5,424 bases of DNA from Acidimicrobiia bacterium (GTDB taxonomy: Bacteria > Actinomycetota > Acidimicrobiia > Acidimicrobiales > Hopanoidiivorantaceae). Position 1 is the stretch's first letter; each line of letters starts with the position of its first letter. A program made the position numbers and the translations under genes. A model generated the notes under the pieces. It made no database searches. It saw nothing but the letters and a program-made list of their open reading frames with translations, and had not been told where the DNA came from. Shown here piece by piece: positions 4,833 through 5,424 of this stretch. The DNA lies in the NCBI GenBank assembly GCA_020027305.1, contig JAHRAM010000043.1, positions 1 to 5,424 of the forward strand, given 5' to 3'.

Positions 4833-5424
4833 CTGTGAAATCCTCTGGGCGTTGGTAGCTGCCAGTCTTTTGCTTTGCGATTTGCATCAGCAGGTCATTT
4901 AGAAGCGTGGATGCCCCGAACCTGAAAAAGTGAGGGCTACACCATTCAGAGCCTAAGGTTTCTAGCAAGATAACCAGATAGTGCCATGCCGATTTGGCGT
5001 TTCTAATTCCGCCCGCCAGTTTTAGCCCGACTTGCTTGCCAGTTTGGTCGGCAAAATCGCGAATGGCCTCTGCCATACATAGAGCAGTTGGGGGAGTAGC
5101 AGATGTTCCGATTTTCCCAGTTGAGGTTTTGATGAAGTCAGCACCAGCTGCCATTGCCAACATTGAGGCTCGGCGGATGGCATCATAAGAACCCAACTCA
5201 CCAGTTTCTAAAATGACTTTCAGGTGGGTGTTCCCAGCAGCCTGCTTGCTGGCAGCGATTTCGTCAAAGGCTTGGCTGTATTTCCCAGAAAGAAATGCCG
5301 AGCGGTTCAGCACAATGTCGATTTCATCTGCTCCATATTTGACGACAGTTTCTATTTCTAGCAGGCGGGCATCTAGCGGCCCCAGCCCAGCAGGAAACGA
5401 CCCAGCCACTGAGGCGGTCAGCAC
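4825..5424 (-). CDS. deoC: Deoxyribose-phosphate aldolase DeoC, 3' part (5' end outside window)
   Basis: Class I (Schiff-base) aldolase that splits 2-deoxy-D-ribose-5-phosphate into glyceraldehyde-3-phosphate and acetaldehyde in the cytoplasm. The visible 199 residues start inside the conserved VxxVAGSFPAG stretch, so the codon at the window edge (GTG) is an internal Val and the true start lies upstream. Visible family signatures: GADEIDIVLN (Asp36 of the fragment, equivalent to the catalytic Asp in E. coli DeoC), LKVILETGEL, ADFIKTSTGK (Schiff-base Lys99), GLKLAGGIR (second active-site Lys135) and FRFGASTLL (phosphate-binding region). The C-terminal style (RFGASTLL...TGSYQ) resembles the longer, human DERA-like branch more than the E. 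coli type. The gene ends in TAA, 82 bp before the next gene, with no terminator seen, so co-transcription with the aldehyde dehydrogenase is likely; acetaldehyde made here would be its substrate. The last nine bases, including the stop, are tandemly duplicated. The family call is very secure. Confidence 0.96.
   Translation of the reverse strand: MLTASVAGSFPAGLGPLDARLLEIETVVKYGADEIDIVLNRSAFLSGKYSQAFDEIAASKQAAGNTHLKVILETGELGSYDAIRRASMLAMAAGADFIKTSTGKIGTSATPPTALCMAEAIRDFADQTGKQVGLKLAGGIRNAKSAWHYLVILLETLGSEWCSPHFFRFGASTLLNDLLMQIAKQKTGSYQRPEDFTVS

Noticed and set aside
5422..5424. GTG at the window edge as the deoC start codon
   Set aside because: It encodes an internal Val in the conserved region before VAGSFPAG; the N-terminal part of the aldolase is missing, so the gene continues beyond the window.

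Overview
The window is a bacterial chromosomal segment in which every supported gene lies on the minus strand, so it is transcribed from the right end (position 5424) to the left. The protein families, and the order deoC - aldehyde dehydrogenase - short second aldehyde dehydrogenase followed by an NT5C-type nucleotidase, remind me most of Actinomycetota. That is recall of family appearance, not a phylogeny. The lineage would have moderate GC (a sampled line of the dehydrogenase gene is about 60% GC). Confidence in the organism call is low.

Right-hand part (1245-5424), a deoxynucleotide catabolism operon. The 3' two-thirds of deoC (deoxyribose-5-phosphate aldolase, cut by the window edge) is followed by a complete, catalytically intact NAD(P)-dependent aldehyde dehydrogenase. 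Next come a possible repeat-encoded tiny ORF, a second dehydrogenase homologue that lacks the whole catalytic domain, and a HAD-superfamily 5'(3')-deoxyribonucleotidase whose ATG directly abuts the preceding stop. The logic is consistent: the nucleotidase makes deoxynucleosides from dNMPs, DeoC splits deoxyribose-5-phosphate into glyceraldehyde-3-phosphate and acetaldehyde, and the dehydrogenase (probably with its catalytic-domain-less partner) removes the acetaldehyde. The active plus vestigial pair looks like a split version of the two-domain ALDH16 architecture. The two proteins carry disordered N-terminal tails of opposite charge.

Left-hand part (1-1200), a probable defence module. An AT-rich gene (about 38% GC in a sampled line) encodes an Abi_2/AbiD-AbiF-type abortive infection protein with a HEPN-like R-x4-H motif. 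Upstream of it is a very good extended -10 promoter whose predicted start falls exactly at a GC-rich, strongly hairpinned, non-coding stretch, so a structured RNA precedes the abi gene. A roughly 43-bp imperfect direct repeat brackets the promoter-RNA-abi unit, which suggests a discrete inserted cassette or a repeated unit. The structured RNA also contains two segments complementary to the abi ribosome binding site.

Smaller structural features are an 18-bp minisatellite over the dehydrogenase stop codon, a 9-bp duplication over the deoC stop codon, and a cluster of G-tracts after the nucleotidase stop.
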